Shown here in pieces: positions 45,806 to 57,518 of a stretch of 64,000 nt of DNA. Source of the stretch: Myotis daubentonii (taxonomy: Eukaryota > Chordata > Mammalia > Chiroptera > Vespertilionidae). The stretch spans positions 63,934,787 to 63,998,786 of the forward strand of contig NC_081842.1 in NCBI RefSeq assembly GCF_963259705.1, given 5' to 3'. The notes below the pieces were generated by a model. It ran no database searches. It saw only the letters and a list, made by a program, of their open reading frames with translations, and was not told the origin of the DNA. The position numbers and the translations under genes are program-made. Every line of letters begins with the position of its first letter. Position 1 is the first letter of the stretch.

Positions 45806-46837
45806 AAGTGCTTGTAGAGCAAAGGGACATGTGTGAAATGATGCACCTCAATCTCCCATTTATTTGGTTTCTGACTACAGTCAGTGTGAGAAAAAATAAT
45901 GCCCTCAGCCAGCTGCCCAGGCCTGGGGAAACCTTCCAGCACCACAGGCAATGATTAGGGTCTGTTGGTGAAGGAGGTCTCTGTCCTCTTGACCCCATAC
46001 TCTTTCCACTCTTACGGCTTGAGTTTACTATCTTCTGGATATAAATACTATGAATCCTTTGATATTAGGTTTTGAATTTAAACCCCAATGAAGGATCTGA
46101 ACAGGGCCCCCAGTTACCTTTCCAATAAGGCACAACCCTGTCGGGTAGGCAGCATTCTTAAGCCACACCCCTGGAAGGCTGCATGGCAGTCTAAGATGGC
46201 TGGCTGCCTTTGGCTGGGTAGCCATTCCTCATTCACTCCGCTTTGGTAGAAATGAGGTACTAAGTTTAGTGTCCCCTGGGCTGGGGCATGCACATGTGGC
46301 TACTGTCGACCTAGACCTCCCAGCTCCAGAATTGCATATCTAGATTGGAAATGGCTGGCCAGAATGGGAAATATATGCAACCAGAATGCTGTGTTTTAGA
46401 AAACAGCTTCAAAACAGTAGAATGCCTCTACCCTGGAGGATGTACTATTGCTGCATAAATGGTTTATAAAATAAACTGGCAGGAGTATTCTATTTCAACA
46501 ACTAAATTGCCTGATCCTTCATCAGAGAATCAATGAAATGTGTGTTTATTTGGCATGGTTATGTGGTACTAAGTATTGCATGTTGGGTACTGCAGACATG
46601 TAGGAAAAGGTGCCAGCCCGGTGATACAACATGCACAGTGTGACACAAATGCTACTTTCTAAACGCAAGATGCTCACTGATGGCTTCCACTGCAGTAAGT
46701 CCTCCATTACTGAGAGTTGTGCCTACAGTATTTTAACATACCTTGTTTTCATATTTTAGAGAAATAACAACTATTAATGCTGAAATTTTACTTTTATTTG
46801 CTTAAATAATTTATGGATACATACACATTTATGTTTA

Positions 46838-46838
<1 letters not shown>
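45806..46838. other. unclassified sequence
   Basis: Anonymous. The middle (46080-46400) is GC-richer and may be an old LTR, but no end motifs were found. Confidence 0.35.

Positions 46839-46840
<2 letters not shown>

Positions 46841-46873
<33 letters not shown>
46841..46873. repeat. (AT)n microsatellite
   Basis: About 16 AT units close to the tail side of a Ves copy. Confidence 0.95.
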
Positions 46874-46876
<3 letters not shown>

Positions 46877-46904
46877 TATTAAATTACAAAGCAATATATT
46901 TTTA

Positions 46905-47130
46905 AATATATGTAATTTTTAATATATTTTATTGATTTTTTACAGAGAGGAAAGGAGAGGGATAGAGAATTAGAAACATCGATGAGAGAGAAGCATCAAT
47001 CAGCTGCCTCTTGCACACCCACTACTGGGGATGTGCCCGCGACCAAGGTACATGCCCTTGACCGGAATCAAACCTGGGACCCTTCAGTCTCCAGGCCGAT
47101 GCTCTATCCCGTGAGCCAAACCGGCTAGGG
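46905..47130 (-). mobile_element. Ves SINE, antisense
   Basis: TTATTGATTTTTTACAGAG tail, AACATCGATGAGAGAGAAG, CGGAATCAAACCTGGGACC (B-box complement), GCTCTATCCCGTGAGCCAAA (A-box complement), CCGGCTAGGGC. Possible duplication CAAAGCAATAT / CAAAACAATAT. Confidence 0.95.
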
Positions 47131-47279
47131 CAAAACAATATTTTTATAATGAATAATCAACTCAAAGCCTGGGATATTTCCCAAATTTGCATCTATCAAT
47201 ATACTGCCTTCCTATTTCATTCTCTTTCCTCTCCTTAGAGACAACCATTTTCTGAAATTTTATTTTTACTATTCACTTG

Positions 47280-47680
47280 ATTTTTGATAAAACACCTATT
47301 CTATAAGTATATATGTATGCACATATATACACATATGTGTACATACATATATCATATGCATGTATGTATGCATGTATACATTGAAATAATAAATTTGTTT
47401 GTTTTACTTGTCCTTAAGCTTTGTAAAATAATATTAAATATATGAAGTTTTATAGTACCTTTTTCATGTAGCATTATACTTATTTGTTTCTCATCAATGT
47501 CTATTTATCACAAAGTGGATATTCCGCAATCTGTATATCCACATTTTTGCCAGTGGGCATTTGAATTCTACTGTTTCCAGTATAAATGTTACAAAAATGT
47601 CTTCATTGCATTTTTGTAGATAATTTGTTATTCTCATTTTCTTGGGAAAATGACTGTGTCTAGACTCTTAATCTACTTTT
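47280..47680 (-). mobile_element. L1M-like relic and ATGT-rich tract
   Basis: 47290-47385 is a degenerate (ATGT)n tract. After it, CATTTTTGCCAGTGGGCATT and TCCAGTATAAATGTTAC resemble antisense L1M. Confidence 0.35.
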
Positions 47681-47699
47681 TTCAGGTATAGATACTGAC

Positions 47700-48318
47700 T
47701 CTGTCTCAGGACTGCTCCTAGGTTTTGACCTATTATTTTCCTCCCTGGAAATATACCTCCTATCAGCTCACTTTTGGGCCAGTCACTTATTTTCATGGCT
47801 GCACAGTAAAGAAAGAGCAGGTGCAGTGCATCCTTGGAGGTATATAGGGCAGCCTTTTAGAGAATAATGCATTAGATCAAAGGCTGAGACATTTTTTTTT
47901 GAGACATGTGCTTGTCACCTAGGAGTAAATCCTTTCTCTTTATGGGTCGTGGCAGCAGTAGTCCTTTGTCAGCAGCATGGAGATGTGTTTGCCTGTACAT
48001 CTGCAGAGCACACGGAGCGGCTTCAGCTCCCTCCTCTGCCTCCTTTGCTTGGAGCTCGTGGATTGGCTGTGAAAGAGAGTACCTCTCAGTATTCATTTTT
48101 AGGAGAATTTTTTGGAAACAAGGGTTTACGCTGAGCTTATATCATTTATATAGTCATCCCTGGCGGTAGCATCTCCACCATCATCACTATTGCCTCCTTC
48201 ACCAGAATTATCCATAAGCATGATTTCTGGGTAGTTTGTCTATTTTTGACTTGATCCTAATGTTGACCCTTTTTTTTAAGTTTTAATGTTTTTTTTTTTT
48301 TATTCTAATATATTTTCA
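47700..48318. other. unclassified sequence
   Basis: No named repeat. The part 47900-48130 is open in more than one frame but shows no known domain. Confidence 0.4.
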
Positions 48319-49516
48319 CTAGGGGCACGGTGCACGAAATTCGTGCATTGGGTGTGTGTGGGGGGGGGGGGTGGGAGTGTCCCTCAGCCCAGCCCGCCCC
48401 CTCTCACATACTGGAAGCCCTCAGGCGTTGACTCCCATCATCCTCCAATCGCAGGATCGGCCCCTTGCCCAGGCCTGATGCCTCTGACAGAGGCGTCAGG
48501 TCTGGGCAGGGAACCCTCATTTCCCCCATCACTGGTTCTGCCCCCAGCCCAGGCCTGATGCCTCGGCCAGAGGCGTAGACCCCCATCACCCTCCGATCGC
48601 CTGATCAGCCCCTTGCCCAGGCCTGACGCCTCCGCCAGAGGTGTCAGGCTTGGACAGGGGACCCCCATCTCCCCATGATCACTGGCTCTGGCCCCCGCCC
48701 AGGCCTGAGGCCTCTGGCCCAGGAATCATGCCTGGGCAGGGGACCCCCATCTCCCTCTGATCGCTTGCTCCACCCCCCGCCCAAGCCTGACGCCTCTGAC
48801 CCAGGCTTCAGGCCTGGGCAAGGGGACCATCATATCCCCCCAATCCCCGGCCCCGCCCCCCACCCAGGCCTGATGCCTCAGCCAGAGGAGTTGACCCTCA
48901 TCACCCTCCGATCACCAATAACCGGATCGGCCGCTTGACCAGGCCTGAGGCCTCTGGCAGAGGTGTCAGGCCTGGGCAGGGGACCCCCAGCTCCCCGTGG
49001 TTGCAGGCTCTGCCCCTGCCCAGGCCTACCGCCTCTGGCTGAGGCGTCCGGCCCGGGCAGCGGGGACCTGCAGCTGCAGCGGCCCCGCGATCATGGGCTT
49101 TGCTTTAGGCCCAGGCAAGGGACCCCTAGCTCCCGGGACTGCCAGCTTCCACCGTGCCCAGCTCCCATCGCTGGCTCCACCCCTACTTCCTGCTATCACT
49201 GACCAGGGCGGAAAAGGCACCTGATTCTCTGATCATGGCTGGGGGGCAGGGCAAAGGCGACCCCAGGGCCGCCTTTGCCCTGTCCCCCAGCTCTTAGCTC
49301 CCCCCTGGGTTTCTGATCACTGTCAGTGGCAAGGGACTTCTTCCTGCTTTCCCTTTCGCCTCCCTGCATTGTGCATACATATGCAAATTAACCGCCATCT
49401 TGTTGGCAGTTAACTGCCAATCTTAGTTGGCAGTTAATTTGCATATAGCCCTGATTAGCCAATGAAAAGGGTATCGTCGTACGCCAATTACCATTTTTCT
49501 CTTTTATTAGATAGGA
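48319..49516 (-). mobile_element. non-autonomous Helitron, 1198 bp, with minisatellite
   Basis: On the minus strand it starts TCCTATCTAATAAAAGAG and ends GTGCACCGTGCCCCTAG, with a GCACGAAATTCGTGC hairpin before the end. Joining 48318 to 49517 gives host A^T. The 5' part matches array unit 3 (GGCGTACGACGATACCC, CATTGGCTAATCAG), with octamers at 49381-49388 and 49437-49444 and AAGATGGCGG near 49392. The excess length comes from an internal tandem repeat. Confidence 0.93.
48468..49095. repeat. about 80-bp minisatellite, about 8 units
   Basis: CCCAGGCCTGATGCCTC-like starts recur at about 48468, 48548, 48616, 48698, 48779, 48863, 48938 and 49018, spaced 68-84 bp. Units share GGCAGGGGACCCCCATCTCC. 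Confidence 0.88.
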
Positions 49517-49621
49517 TATGTGCCTTTTTTATGATATCTTATTGATAAAACCAAGAAACATGTGTTCCCTATTCTTCATCTCCATTCCTACTGTTTTGTT
49601 TTTTTTTTCCTTTCTTTTATA

Positions 49622-50124
49622 CTAGAGGCCCGGTGCATGGATTCATGGAAGGGGGAGAGTAGGTCTCTCAGCTTGGCCTACGCCCTCTCACAATCCAGGA
49701 CCTCTCGGGGGATGTCTGATGCCAGTTTAGGCCCGATCCCTGGAGGCTGGCCTGGGAGCCTACAGGGATTGGGCCTAAACCTGCAGTCAGACATCCCCCG
49801 AGGGATGTAGCAGTGCACCAAGTGGCAGGCGGCCAGGGAGGAGCCTGAGCTGCACCACTTGTGCTCATCCTGGCCTGCTGCACCTGCCGCTGCCACTCCC
49901 TAGCACTGCAAAGGAGTCGGGAGAGGCTCCCACCATGACAGCTGCACTAGCCAGCTGTGAGCCCAGCTTCTGGCTGAGTGGCGCTCCTTCTTTGGAGCTC
50001 CTGGCTAAGTGGCACTCCTGTGCTGAGCATCTGCCCCTGGTGGTCAGTGCATGTCATAGTGACTGGTTGACCGGTTATTCTGGTCATCGGCTGTAATGGT
50101 CACTTAGGCTTTTATATATATAGA
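49622..50124 (-). mobile_element. non-autonomous Helitron, 503 bp
   Basis: Minus-strand start TCTATATATATAAAAGCC and end GCACCGGGCCTCTAG. Host A before and T after on the plus strand. Interior related to the 24.5-kb copy. A CTCF-like CCACCAGGGGCAG lies on minus at 50031-50043. Confidence 0.92.
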
Positions 50125-50675
50125 TAATGACGTACCTGAAGTTTTCTGAGAACATCAAATAATTGAACCTCTAGAAGCCTCTCCCGCACAGGTAGATGTT
50201 CAGTGGTAAGGAGGGAGGTGCTTGAACAGTTCTCTGTCCAGTTGCTTACAATAAAAATAATTACTCTTGAGGTTAAAAAAAGTTTAATTTTAAATATAGT
50301 TCTAGGCATTAAGTAACACTCAAAGTTGAATAATAATACCATAATTTTTACATTATGAAATATTATTTATAGAACTATTGGATGTTTTGAATAACAATTT
50401 GGTCCTCTGATAAATATAAGTAGATGATATCATCAAATATAATGTAAAAACATTAACAGTGACTAACTTTGGTTCTACATTATAAGCATTATAAGCAATA
50501 GCATGACCTTGTCCTTTTGAGTAAATTGATGGTAAGCACAAGTTTAGAAAAGTTGAACACACTGAAAAAATGGTTTTTGTCCATCTATGAATGCACTCTA
50601 TAAGTAGAAATTATTACATTATGATTACAGTTTTCAGGTTCTGAATTTGTGTTTGCTGACATACCAGCACATGAT
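50125..50675. other. unclassified AT-rich sequence
   Basis: No gene or named repeat. Confidence 0.4.
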
Positions 50676-50693
50676 TAAAAAATACACACACGC

Positions 50694-50889
50694 CAGATGT
50701 GTGGGGGGTGAGGGGGTAAGATATCAACCAAAGGACTTGCATGCATACATATGAGCATAACCAATGGACAGAGATAGTAGGGGGGTGAGGGCATGTATTT
50801 GGGGGTGGGAGCGGCCAGGGAGAGGCAAATGGGGGGCGGGTGAGGAAGGAGACTCATGTAATACTTTATACAATAAAGAATTTAAATTT
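50694..50889 (+). mobile_element. L1 3' UTR fragment, sense
   Basis: ATATCAACCAAAGGACTTGC, GCATGCATACATATGAGC and a terminal ACAATAAAGAATTTAAATT are the bat L1 3' end. Flanks AAAAATACACACACGC and AAAAATACATACACGC form a 16-bp duplication with one mismatch. Confidence 0.9.
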
Positions 50890-50904
50890 AAAAATACATA
50901 CACG

Positions 50905-51114
50905 CACATGCACACATACTGCATACTATTATTTTTCTTAAACCTAGGGACAGTGTGGTTAACTATCACCTACTTGAATAACATTTGATGACCACTGAAG
51001 GAGACACTGACATGGTGCTGGAAAACTGTTCAGGGTGGGACTAGGCTCAAAAATAAATATTCTGAAAAGCTCAGAAAACTGTCCCGCCATGTAGCTGCTA
51101 AATATTCCCTAATA
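50905..51114. other. unclassified sequence
   Basis: Short anonymous host stretch between L1 and Helitron. Confidence 0.4.
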
Positions 51115-51347
51115 TCTATAATAATAAGAGGGTAACATGCTGATTAGACTGGACGTCTTCCAGATGTCATTCCAGATGTCCTTCCTGATGAAGCTAGGAC
51201 TGGAGGGAAGCCAGCTGGGGTCCCAGGTGCCTGTGGGTGGCCGGAGGGAAGCCAGCCCAGTTCCTGGGTGCTGGAGGGAAGCCAGTGCCAGCAGCTGGGG
51301 GAAGGAAGGACTACTCTTGCACGAATTTTTGTGCATCAAGCCTCTAG
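51115..51347 (+). mobile_element. minimal Helitron, 233 bp
   Basis: Starts TCTATAATAATAAGAGGG and ends GCATCAAGCCTCTAG, with a TGCACGAATTTTTGTGCA hairpin. Host A^T flanks. The interior repeats CTGGAGGGAAGCCAGC-like segments three times. Confidence 0.92.
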
Positions 51348-51595
51348 TCTATTATATTTTCCTTTTTAGCATTTGATCACATGCTAAGACCAAATTTTTT
51401 TTAAATAGACACCTAGAATTTCCAGTAACTTTATTTGGCTTATCTGCATGGCATTATAACCTATATTAGGTATTGGAGGTATTGGTATGTTCTTTTTATA
51501 GGGGGGGGAAAAAACAACAATAAAAAAACAGTGCTTTTCCATGCAGCTTTCTCCTTAAGTTACTGGCAAAGTTTTGTTTTATTATTAGTTTAAAT

Positions 51596-52090
51596 TTGAA
51601 TTATGAATTCTTTTCTCCCTCCCATTCTTTGTCCCTCTCCAACTTGGCATATACCCACCACATTGCATGGATGTGGTTCTTTCTAAATTCACCAGTGGCC
51701 AACATCTTGCAAAATTCAAGAAACACTTTTCAAATCCTGGCTTTATTTCACCTGTCAGCACTTCCAGCACAACTGCTTTGCCTCTCTTTTTGCAACATTG
51801 TCTTCACTTGGTTTCCTTGGTGCCCTGTTCCCAAGATTTTGTTTGCATTTTTCTGTCTGCTCCTCAGTTGCCTTTGCTGGCTCCTTTGTCTCTTCCCAAC
51901 TTCCAGATGTTCGAGTGCCTCAGACCTCAATTCAGGATCCTTTTCCTTTTCATATCACATTGTCTTATTAGTCTACCTCACCCACTCATCTGGTTTTTTA
52001 TAGACCATGTGTAAGACAAAACATTGCCTTTTTCCCATCAGCTTTCTTATAAGCTCAAGATTTATAATTCAAGCTTTTATGTGATATGCT
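51596..52090 (+). mobile_element. L2 LINE ORF2 relic, sense
   Basis: GTTTCCTTGGTGCCCTGTTC, TTGCTGGCTCCTTTGTCTC, GATGTTCGAGTGCCTCAGAC and AAGATTTATAATTCAAGC follow sense L2 ORF2 order. An open frame of 135 codons survives by chance, shifted relative to the ancestral protein. Confidence 0.7.
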
Positions 52091-53640
52091 CACTGGAATA
52101 CAGGGACTCCCCTGTAGATTAGAGGTAAAACCCCTTTAATATTGACCTCCATCATCGACCACTACATGAGTTTCAATGCTCAGAATTATTTAGATAATTG
52201 AAGAGTTCCATTGCAGGTATTTGGCTAGAAGCACCATGTAATTCTGAAAATAAATTATAATGACTTTGAAAATACAGGGAGAATGTTGTCATTTTTTGCG
52301 TGTTTTTTTTTTTCCTCAGTGCAACTCTACCATTTTCCTTTGCACATTAGTCAGCTATAATGCTGATGGGATTTTCCCCAGTTAATGGACCAACCAATAA
52401 TGGTGCCTCTCTGGTATGTCCATACCTTTTCTTTTCTAATTAACAGAGATTGTTCCCCACAAATTCTTCTGGTTATTTTTTATTCCTGGCTATCCTGGGC
52501 ATTCGAATATCTCTCAAGGGAGGTACTAACATCTACCCCTGTCAGCCTGAAGCAGAGATTGGCATGACATTTCAACAGTGATTGCTGCATGATGAAGACT
52601 ATATTGGGAAAGTGGAGAATAAATGCTTCCCCCACAAAACTCCGGCACACGGAGACACAGATACACACAGATACAAACACATGGGAGGTGAGGGAAAGGG
52701 AGAGAGGAAGGCATAAAATAAAATTGTATAAAGTTGGGAGGCCAAAAATAGAGAAGGAAAGAGAGCACATCCGTGGAAAGATCAATAGAATATCACTGTG
52801 AGTCAAAAATGGATGTGAGATGCTGTCCATCCTCTTAATTCTGTTCTCTGTGGCCCTACTTAGGTCTGTTTAAACTCAGTGCTAGGTGGAGGGCTCTGCG
52901 TCCTGCTCCTTGAAGTACCAACCCTGGGTCTTGCCCTGCCTCTTAGACTGGCTTCAGGCCATGTCAGCAATGCCCTTCATCCTGCCCAGACATTTGAATT
53001 TATTCACAACATCTCATGGCAGATATCCCTGTGGAGAGCCTGGCCTCTTCCCTGGTTCCCTGGTTCCAAATCTTATCCTTGTTAAGGTAAGGAGGAGATA
53101 AAAAAGATGCTTTTTGATTTCTGTGCAGTGATAAAACTTCAGAAATAGAGTAGTTTACGGCCAAGCAAGGTGACTAAGGAGATACATCAGAACAGACACA
53201 TAGTCAATCTGGAGAATGAATAGCTCAATGAACACTTAGATGGGCATCGAGAATGGCTGTGGGCTCTAATGTCTCCTCTTCGTCGGGACCATATATAAAG
53301 CACGTCTTTGCTGAAATTCTAAATGTGGCAGCAAATATCTGGCTCAATTGTTCACATGTGCCTAAGAGAAACAAATGTAAAAACTCAAAGAGCTGCAAGG
53401 AGAAAGATATCAAGGAGTAAATGACAGGAAATCATCACAATAGCATATTCTTTTCATCACTCCCTACCATGCAAGACACCATTTTTAAACCAAACCTTAG
53501 TGACTTTTATCGATTCGAATGAGCTGGAAGCCCCAGGGGCTTCTACTGGTTTATTTCAAAATCTTGCTTTTAACACAATCACATAATTGTACCTGGATTA
53601 AGAAAAGATAGTTTAAGGAAAGATGCTCAATTTAGTTCAA
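52091..53640. other. mostly unique sequence
   Basis: No gene or named repeat apart from A/T runs near 52300 and a GAGA-rich patch near 52690-52760. Confidence 0.45.
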
Positions 53641-53644
53641 TTGA

Positions 53645-53775
53645 ATTTAACAAACATGGAGCGTGTGCCTGCTGTGGATTAGGCATTGTAATAAGTACTA
53701 AGGAAGCCTCAGAGATGGAGACTAACACCATTCCTGCCCGCGTGAAGCTCAAAGTCCGATCTGCAAGACAGCATT
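53645..53775 (-). mobile_element. L2 3'-region relic, antisense
   Basis: GATTAGGCATTGTAATAAGT, CACCATTCCTGCCCGCGTG and AAGCTCAAAGTCCGATCTGC fit antisense L2. Confidence 0.55.
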
Positions 53776-53959
53776 TAAGATGGAATTTCCAGAGAGGTTT
53801 ATGTTAGCAAGGGAGAAAATTCAGCTCAAGTGATATGAGCTATCAAACAAAAGTGGCACTGGGATTTGTTAAATTAGTAACTATTATATATTTTGTCCTC
53901 TTCTGGAGAGCCATACTTCATCTTATTACATTTGAAGCTCTAAGGAGAGAAGAAACTCT

Positions 53960-55215
53960 TAGTCCATTCTGGATGCTATAACAAAAATATCATAGTCTGG
54001 GTGGCTGGAGCAGCAAACATTTATTTTTCACAGTCCAGGAGGCTGGGAAGTCCAAGTTCAAGGAGCCAGCCAATTCAGTGTCTGTGAGAGCTCACTTCCT
54101 GATCCATAAGGCTGTTTTCTTGCTATGGCCTCCCATGTGGAAAGGGGCTGGAGAACTCTCTGGGATACCTTCTTAAAATTTAAATGTTATTTTTCAATTA
54201 CAGTTTACATTTAATACTATTTTGTATTAGTTTCAGGTGTATATAGCATAGTGGTTAGGCCGCTATGTACTTTTCAAAGTGTTCCCCCTACTATTTTCAG
54301 TTCCCACTTAGTACCATACATAGTTATTGTAATGTTGTTCACGTTATTTCCCAGGCTGTGCTTTACATCCCCCTGACTCTTTTGTAACTACCAGTTTGTG
54401 CTTCTTAATCCCTTCACCTTTTCACCCAGTGCCCCAACCTCTCTCCCTTCTCTCAACCCTCAGTCTGTTCTCTGTATCTATTAGTCTGTTTCTGTTTAGT
54501 TTTGTCTGTTTATTTTGTTCTTTAGATTCCACATGGAACTTAAATCATATGGTATGTGTCTTTCTAGGTCTGACTTATTTCACTTTGCATAATACCCTGT
54601 AGGCCCACTTATGCTGTTGCAAATGGTCTAAGATGCCATTCTTTTTTATGGCTGAGTAATATTCCACTGTATATAAGTACCACAGCTTTTTTTATCCACT
54701 CATATACTGATGGGTACTTAGGCTGCTTCCATATCTTTACTATTATAAACAATGCAGCAATGAACATAGGGGTGCATCTATTCTTTCAAGTCAGTGTTTT
54801 GGGTTTCTTTGGATATATTCCCAGAAGTGGAATCACCAGCCCATAGGCAGTTCCATTTTTAATTTTTTTAGGAAACGCCATACTGTTTTCCACAGTGCCT
54901 GCACCAATTTGCATTCCCACCAGCAGTGCACGAGCGTTCCCTTTTCTCCACATCCTTGCCAAGACTTGTTGTTTGTTGATTTATTGATGACAGCCATTCT
55001 GAAAGGTGTGATTTTAATTGTGGTTTTAATTTGCATCTTCTCTGATGATTAGTGACAGTGGGCATCTTTTCACATGTCTATTGGCCATCTGTATGTCCTC
55101 TCTGGAGAAGTTTCTGTTCAGGTCCTCTGCCTAGTTATGTCATAAGGACACTGATCCCATTCATAAGAGTTTCACACTCATTAACTAATCAGATAAATTC
55201 TACTCTCACTGTTTT
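53960..55215 (-). mobile_element. MLT1-type LTR (ERVL-MaLR), antisense, split by L1
   Basis: TTAGTCCATTCTGGATGCTA, AACATTTATTTTTCACAGTC and GGAGGCTGGGAAGTCCAAG, then CTCCCATGTGGAAAGG, are an antisense MaLR-type LTR. It resumes after the L1 with ATAAGGACACTGATCCCATT. Only LTR sequence is seen and no internal region. Confidence 0.75.
54176..55134 (-). mobile_element. L1 3' fragment, antisense, inside an LTR
   Basis: Complement of L1 3' UTR (TTTCAATTACAGTTTACATT, GTTTCAGGTGTATATAGC) leading into the ORF2 C-terminus. The minus frame 54833-55036 keeps [18 protein letters not shown]. It resembles the older L1 type of 6.4 kb rather than the 3.6-kb type. Confidence 0.85.
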
Positions 55216-57025
55216 ATTTACTATGTGTCACATGTTTCCAGTTAAATCTATTGACCTTGCTGCAAGAGGTCAGTGAATAAACCTGAAATTAACATTTATT
55301 AACTAGATAATCAGGCCTACTGTGCAGAAAAAAAAGTATTCATATATTGCTATATGTTTTACTTTCAATTTTAACAAACCAAAGAAAGTCCATTATTCTC
55401 TTTATTTCCCAGCATCAAGAAACTAAAGCTGGTTTCCAAGGTAATACAAATAGTTGGTGAAAAGAAACCACACTTTCAAAAAATAAGTAGAAAATTGTAA
55501 TTTGAACTTTGGTCAGCATGACATGAAAACTGAACTCTTAAATGTTACAGTCTAGTTACAGAAATAAGAAAAAAAATAAAGAATACTAGACATCTAGAGT
55601 GAGCAAGCACAACGAAGATAGAGATTAAATAATGCTAAATTATTTATAATAGATTGTCACATTCTAGAATTTTTGAGAATAATTGTGTGTATGTTAATTA
55701 GACATTACCGTAGGTGCTCACTTCATTAGTCTTAATCATACACTAGTCACAAGGAATTAGCAATCAATGCAGGTTAGAACTCACACCTGCAACTAACCAT
55801 ATTTCCAGTAGAGGGAGCCTCCATCTCACAATTGAGCCTCTTATCACAGAAAGTGCAAAATTCTGTTTTCAAAGGGAGCCCTGAAAAGTCAGGAAAAACA
55901 AATTCTCTTCAACTGTATTGGGGGGAAGAATGACATCTATTTTGAATCATATGCCTTGACGCATAGAGGAATGCATAAAATTACTTGCTCATTACCTAAA
56001 TTAAAGTTACAAAAACCCAATGGGACATTAGATGTTGCCTTTGGTTCATTGTACTTTTTAAGGGCTAGAAATGGTCAGTATTGTCCTGGCTGTTATTGAA
56101 GCATTTTATTCCCGAGGCTGTGTTTTGACATCTCTTGGCTTCATTAATATAGTGATAAATAATACCGACTAACCTTCAATAGGTCTCCTCCTCCCATATT
56201 CTCATTTCTTCTGGTTCTTGAAAGGAGAGTGGGTTAGGTCTAGAAATAAGAAAATATAGAGTCAATATGTACACTTACATAGCTATATCCCTATTTTGTG
56301 AAAATGTGGCACTAAAGAAATATTCTAAGTTCTGGTAGGTAAAGCAAAACTTAGTTTTGTTTGTTAGATCATTTTAGTTGCATTTTTTTTCTAATAAATC
56401 CTCTGATAAGTGACAGGAGGGAAGAGGGGGATGGCACATATTTTTCTGCTTTAGTCTGCATTTTAAGAGACTATGATGTTGCTGATGATTTAATTGTTCT
56501 CATAGAATCTCTTTCTTTGTGCCATGCATTTATTTTTCCCTGCTGTTTTTATGTTTTGTTTTGTTTTCTCTTCATTCTTCTACCCCATTTTCCTCTTTTC
56601 CATTTCCCCCCCCTCTCCTCTGTGAGACCCATTATTTCTTCTTTTTCTAACTGCTTCACGTTCTCCAGGGTGTTCTTCCATTTCACACACAAATCTACTT
56701 AGTCAGCTTTTGTACATAAGCTGTCAGTCATCTGAAAGTACCCCCACTGTACTTCCCCTGCCCCATATGATTTGAAATAGTGGGAGGAAGGACCTAGCCA
56801 ACCCCACTGCCCACTTCAGAGGAGAAGATGATGTCTCAGAGGGCGCGGTAGCTTTTGAGCTCAGGGGATACAGGGACGGCTATGTCATTGTCTTGCCTCT
56901 GACTGGGCACAGTGTGAAGTAGACACAATGTTGCTGGGATTTGATATATATGAATCAGGACAGGAAGAGAAACTGAAATAAAGAAAAATGTAGGTGTCAG
57001 GTATTTAGTGAAAAATAAATGCTGG
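55216..57025. other. mostly unique sequence
   Basis: No named transposon or gene. Pyrimidine-rich stretch at 56565-56640. Confidence 0.45.
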
Positions 57026-57029
57026 TGGT

Positions 57030-57200
57030 AGGGTTAAAGCTAGTCTAAGAGTGCTATCTCTTTGACTAGCTGTATTACTGTGGTTTGATGTCTTACATTC
57101 TCTAAGCCTCAGTGTCCTTATCTGTATAATGAAAATAAAAATCTTCACCTCCAAAAAGGTTTTCCATGAGGGTAAAATGAACAAAGCATATAAAATGTTC
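57030..57200 (+). mobile_element. MIR SINE, sense
   Basis: TCTAAGCCTCAGTGTCCTTA and TCTGTATAATGAAAATAAAA show the MIR core. Confidence 0.7.
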
Positions 57201-57234
57201 ACAAAAGAACTTGGATGTAACTCAAAATGTGGTT

Positions 57235-57430
57235 TTGGAAGGTGGTGCGATGCTGGGATCAGAGGTTCTAGTCCCTGCTGCCCTGCTTTCTCCACTGTCC
57301 ACCTGTGTCAGGATGTAGGCAGGTGCCAAGGTTTCCAACCCAAGGTCTGCCTCTGACCTGTGACTATGTGCTCATGGATGAGCCACATAAACGTTGGGCT
57401 TTCTATTTCTGTAAATGGAAGATGAACATA
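57235..57430 (+). mobile_element. probable second MIR, sense
   Basis: ATCAGAGGTTCTAGTCCCTG and GACCTGTGACTATGTGCTCA are MIR-like. A GC-richer insert lies between. Confidence 0.45.
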
Positions 57431-57439
57431 ACTGCTCTG

Positions 57440-57518
57440 CTATGCACCTGAAACTAATGCAAAATCATATGGAATGTAAACTGCGATTGAAAAATAAACT
57501 TTTAAAAAGTAAAAAGTA
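57440..57518 (+). mobile_element. L1 3' terminus, sense, very short
   Basis: CTATGCACCTGAAACTAATG, then GATTGAAAAATAAACTTTTA, is the last 80 bp of the older L1 type. Confidence 0.7.

Noticed and set aside
48468..49095. CRISPR-like array of regularly spaced repeats
   Set aside because: The units are long, diverged and contiguous with no unique spacers, in a vertebrate Helitron; it is a minisatellite.
51596..52003. 135-codon frame with hydrophobic stretches, resembling a membrane protein
   Set aside because: The DNA follows sense L2 ORF2; hydrophobicity comes from its pyrimidine-rich composition.
55800..55830. CTCF-like motif CCAGTAGAGGGAG
   Set aside because: It deviates at the conserved GGC core and is single, so it is too weak to list.
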